A stretch of DNA of 8,085 bases from Candidatus Aminicenantota bacterium (GTDB lineage Bacteria; Acidobacteriota; Aminicenantia; Aminicenantales; Saccharicenantaceae), in contig DSDX01000318.1 of assembly GCA_011048485.1 (NCBI GenBank), forward strand, positions 1 through 8,085, written 5' to 3'. Every line of letters begins with the position of its first letter. The stretch's first letter is position 1. Under the pieces are notes generated by a model that searched no databases, had not been told where the DNA came from, and was given only the letters and a program-made list of their open reading frames with translations. Positions 6,420-8,085 of the stretch are shown piece by piece. Both the position numbers and the translations under genes were made by a program.

Positions 6420-8085
6420 ATGCTCGACGAGATACGCGTCAAGAGGGCGGCCCAGCACAATCTCAAGCGCCTCGACTTGGCCCTGCCCCGGAACAAGCTG
6501 ATCGTGGTCACCGGCCCTTCGGGCTCCGGCAAGTCCTCGCTCGCCTTCGACACCCTCTTCGCCGAGGGCCAGCGCCGCTACATCGAGTGCCTCTCAGCCT
6601 ACGCCCGCCAGTTCATCGACCAGATGGAGAAGCCCGATGTCGAATCGGTCGAGGGCATCTCGCCGTCCATCTCGATCGACCAGAAAACGATCTCCACCAA
6701 CCCCCGCTCGACCGTGGGAACGATCACCGAGGTCTACGACCTCTTCCGGCTCCTCTTCGCCCGGATCGGAACGCCCCACTGCCCGCAATGCGGCCGGGTC
6801 GTCTCCTCGCAGACGCCCGACGAGATCGTCGCCCGCATCGCCGGCCAGGCCGCCGGCGCCAAGGTCCGCGTCCTGGCCCCGGTCGTCAAGGGGCGCAAGG
6901 GCGAATACCAGCGCCTCTTCGACCGCCTGCGCAAGAAGGGCTTCCTCCGGGCCCGCGTCAACGGCACGCTCCGCGGCCTCGAGGACGACATCCCGCTCGA
7001 AAAGAACCGCAAGCACACCATCGAGGTCCTCGTCGACACGGTCCGGGTCGGACCCGACGCGGAACGGCGCCTCCGCGCCGCCGTCGAGAAGGCCCTCGAG
7101 GTCGCGGCCGGCGAGGTCGTCGTCGTCGACGAGTCCGGCAAGGAGCGCTTCTTCTCCCTGACGCTCCTCTGCCCCCATTGCGAGATCAGCCTGGCCGAGC
7201 TCGAACCCCGCGACTTCTCCTTCAACAGCCCCTACGGCGCCTGCCCGGCTTGTCATGGCCTCGGCTACCGGACGACCCGCAACGAATGGGGGGAGGTCGA
7301 GCTCACCGACGATGTCTGTCCCGCCTGCGGCGGCTCCCGGCTCCGCAGGGAGAGCCTCGCGGTCACGGTCGGGGGCCGGAACATCCACGAGATCGGCGAG
7401 CTCCCGATCGGCCATCTCGTGGACGCCTGCGCCGGGCTCAAGTTCGCTCCGGCCGAGGCGCTGGTCGCGGGCCGCATCGTCAAGGAGATCTCCTCCCGCC
7501 TGGAGGTCATGAGAGAGTTGGGGATGTCCTACCTCCAGCTCAACCGGACGACCGCCTCGCTCTCCGGCGGCGAGGCCCAGCGCGTCCGGCTCGCGGCCCA
7601 GGTCGGCTCGCGCCTCCGCGGCGTCCTCTACGTCCTCGACGAGCCGACGATCGGCCTCCACCAGCGCGACAACGGCCGCCTCATCGCCCTCCTCCGCGGC
7701 CTCCGCGACGACGGCAACTCGATCATCGTCGTCGAACACGACGAGCAAACCATCCGCTCCGCCGATTACCTCCTCGATCTCGGCCCGGGCGCCGGCGAAG
7801 CGGGCGGCTTCAAGGTCGCCGAGGGCCCGATCGCGGCCGTCCTCGATTCGCCCGACTCGCTGACGGCCCAATATCTCCGGGGCGAAAGGTCCGTTCCCGT
7901 CCCTCCGGCCCGCCGCAAACCCTCCGGCTGGCTGGTCATCCGCAAGGCCCGCGAGCACAACCTCAAGGGCATCGACGTCCGCATCCCGCTCTCGGCCATG
8001 ACGGCCGTGACCGGCGTCTCCGGATCGGGCAAAAGCACCCTTGTCTACGACATCCTGTTCAAGGCCCTCGAGAACAGGCTCCACA
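6420..8085 (+). CDS. uvrA: UvrA, excinuclease ABC subunit A (N-terminal 555 codons; 3' end outside window)
   Basis: UvrA is the damage-scanning ATPase dimer of nucleotide excision repair, which loads UvrB. The start is firm: an in-frame TAA at 6411-6413 precedes the ATG, and the N-terminus matches UvrA. Visible in order: Walker A GPSGSGKSS (32-40); the UvrA block YARQF (61-65) through NPRSTVGTITE; CPQC at 121; the UvrB-binding region (about 125-245, including KGRKGEYQ and KHTIEVLVD); the first zinc module C251/C254-x20-C275/C278; CPACGGSRL (300-308); ABC signature LSGGEAQR (381-388); Walker B VLYVLDEPT (402-410); H-loop H440; then the second Walker A TGVSGSGKST (531-540). Oddly, only about 20 residues link CPAC (275-278) to CPAC (300-303), where standard UvrA carries an insertion domain of about 100 residues. 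No Shine-Dalgarno sequence precedes the ATG. The UvrB-binding region argues against UvrA2 and drug-resistance paralogues. Confidence 0.97.
   Translation, partial: MLDEIRVKRAAQHNLKRLDLALPRNKLIVVTGPSGSGKSSLAFDTLFAEGQRRYIECLSAYARQFIDQMEKPDVESVEGISPSISIDQKTISTNPRSTVGTITEVYDLFRLLFARIGTPHCPQCGRVVSSQTPDEIVARIAGQAAGAKVRVLAPVVKGRKGEYQRLFDRLRKKGFLRARVNGTLRGLEDDIPLEKNRKHTIEVLVDTVRVGPDAERRLRAAVEKALEVAAGEVVVVDESGKERFFSLTLLCPHCEISLAELEPRDFSFNSPYGACPACHGLGYRTTRNEWGEVELTDDVCPACGGSRLRRESLAVTVGGRNIHEIGELPIGHLVDACAGLKFAPAEALVAGRIVKEISSRLEVMRELGMSYLQLNRTTASLSGGEAQRVRLAAQVGSRLRGVLYVLDEPTIGLHQRDNGRLIALLRGLRDDGNSIIVVEHDEQTIRSADYLLDLGPGAGEAGGFKVAEGPIAAVLDSPDSLTAQYLRGERSVPVPPARRKPSGWLVIRKAREHNLKGIDVRIPLSAMTAVTGVSGSGKSTLVYDILFKALENRLH

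Noticed and set aside
6350..6420. A LexA/SOS box for uvrA.
   Set aside because: CTGT at 6361-6364 has no ACAG partner at the required spacing, and no GAAC-N4-GTTC is present. Lineage-specific LexA motifs cannot be excluded by eye.
6594..8084. A 496-codon open frame on the minus strand opposite uvrA.
   Set aside because: The plus strand encodes unmistakable UvrA motifs throughout. The antisense product is a low-complexity run of D, E, A, G and R typical of reverse-complemented GC-rich codons, with no recognisable domain or ribosome binding site.

Overview
The window looks like a chromosomal segment of a GC-rich, Gram-negative-like bacterium. Exported proteins that combine a tetratricopeptide (TPR) helical segment with WD40-like PD40/TolB beta-propeller blades are common in Acidobacteriota, Candidatus Aminicenantes and similar lineages. 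I therefore favour that neighbourhood, but only as an inference and with low confidence. I see no mobile element, CRISPR array, rRNA or tRNA.

Layout. Bases 1-3424 (minus strand) hold one uninterrupted reading frame, still open at the left edge. It encodes a signal peptide, a short TPR segment and a very long PD40 beta-propeller region that is an internal tandem duplication of about 585 residues. Bases 3425-3530 are its leader, with a hairpin touching the ribosome binding site and an array of 11-base direct repeats. Bases 3531-4214 (minus) encode an OmpR/PhoB-family response regulator. Bases 4216-6249 (minus) encode its membrane histidine kinase, which has a large extracytoplasmic TPR-like sensor region. 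Bases 6250-6419 are a divergent intergenic region with a second 11-base repeat array on the kinase side and a probable extended -10 promoter on the other. Bases 6420-8085 (plus) are the first 555 codons of uvrA, running off the right edge.

How the genes may work together. Kinase and regulator are separated by one base and the regulator's ribosome binding site lies in the kinase's last codons, so they form an operon. The repeat array upstream of the kinase (three 11-base units, core CTTGACC on the minus strand) recurs at nearly the same distance upstream of the propeller gene. Tandem 11-base repeats are the classic operator shape for PhoB-type regulators. The simplest model is an autoregulated two-component system that also controls the exported propeller protein. 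The propeller protein could be the output of a cell-envelope sensing circuit or part of its input.

uvrA is a housekeeping nucleotide-excision-repair gene that only shares the divergent intergenic region. It is unusual in lacking the roughly 100-residue insertion domain between the first zinc module and the following CxxC motif, and in having a promoter so close to its ATG that the mRNA is probably leaderless or nearly so. Two of the four genes (propeller and uvrA) are truncated by the window edges.
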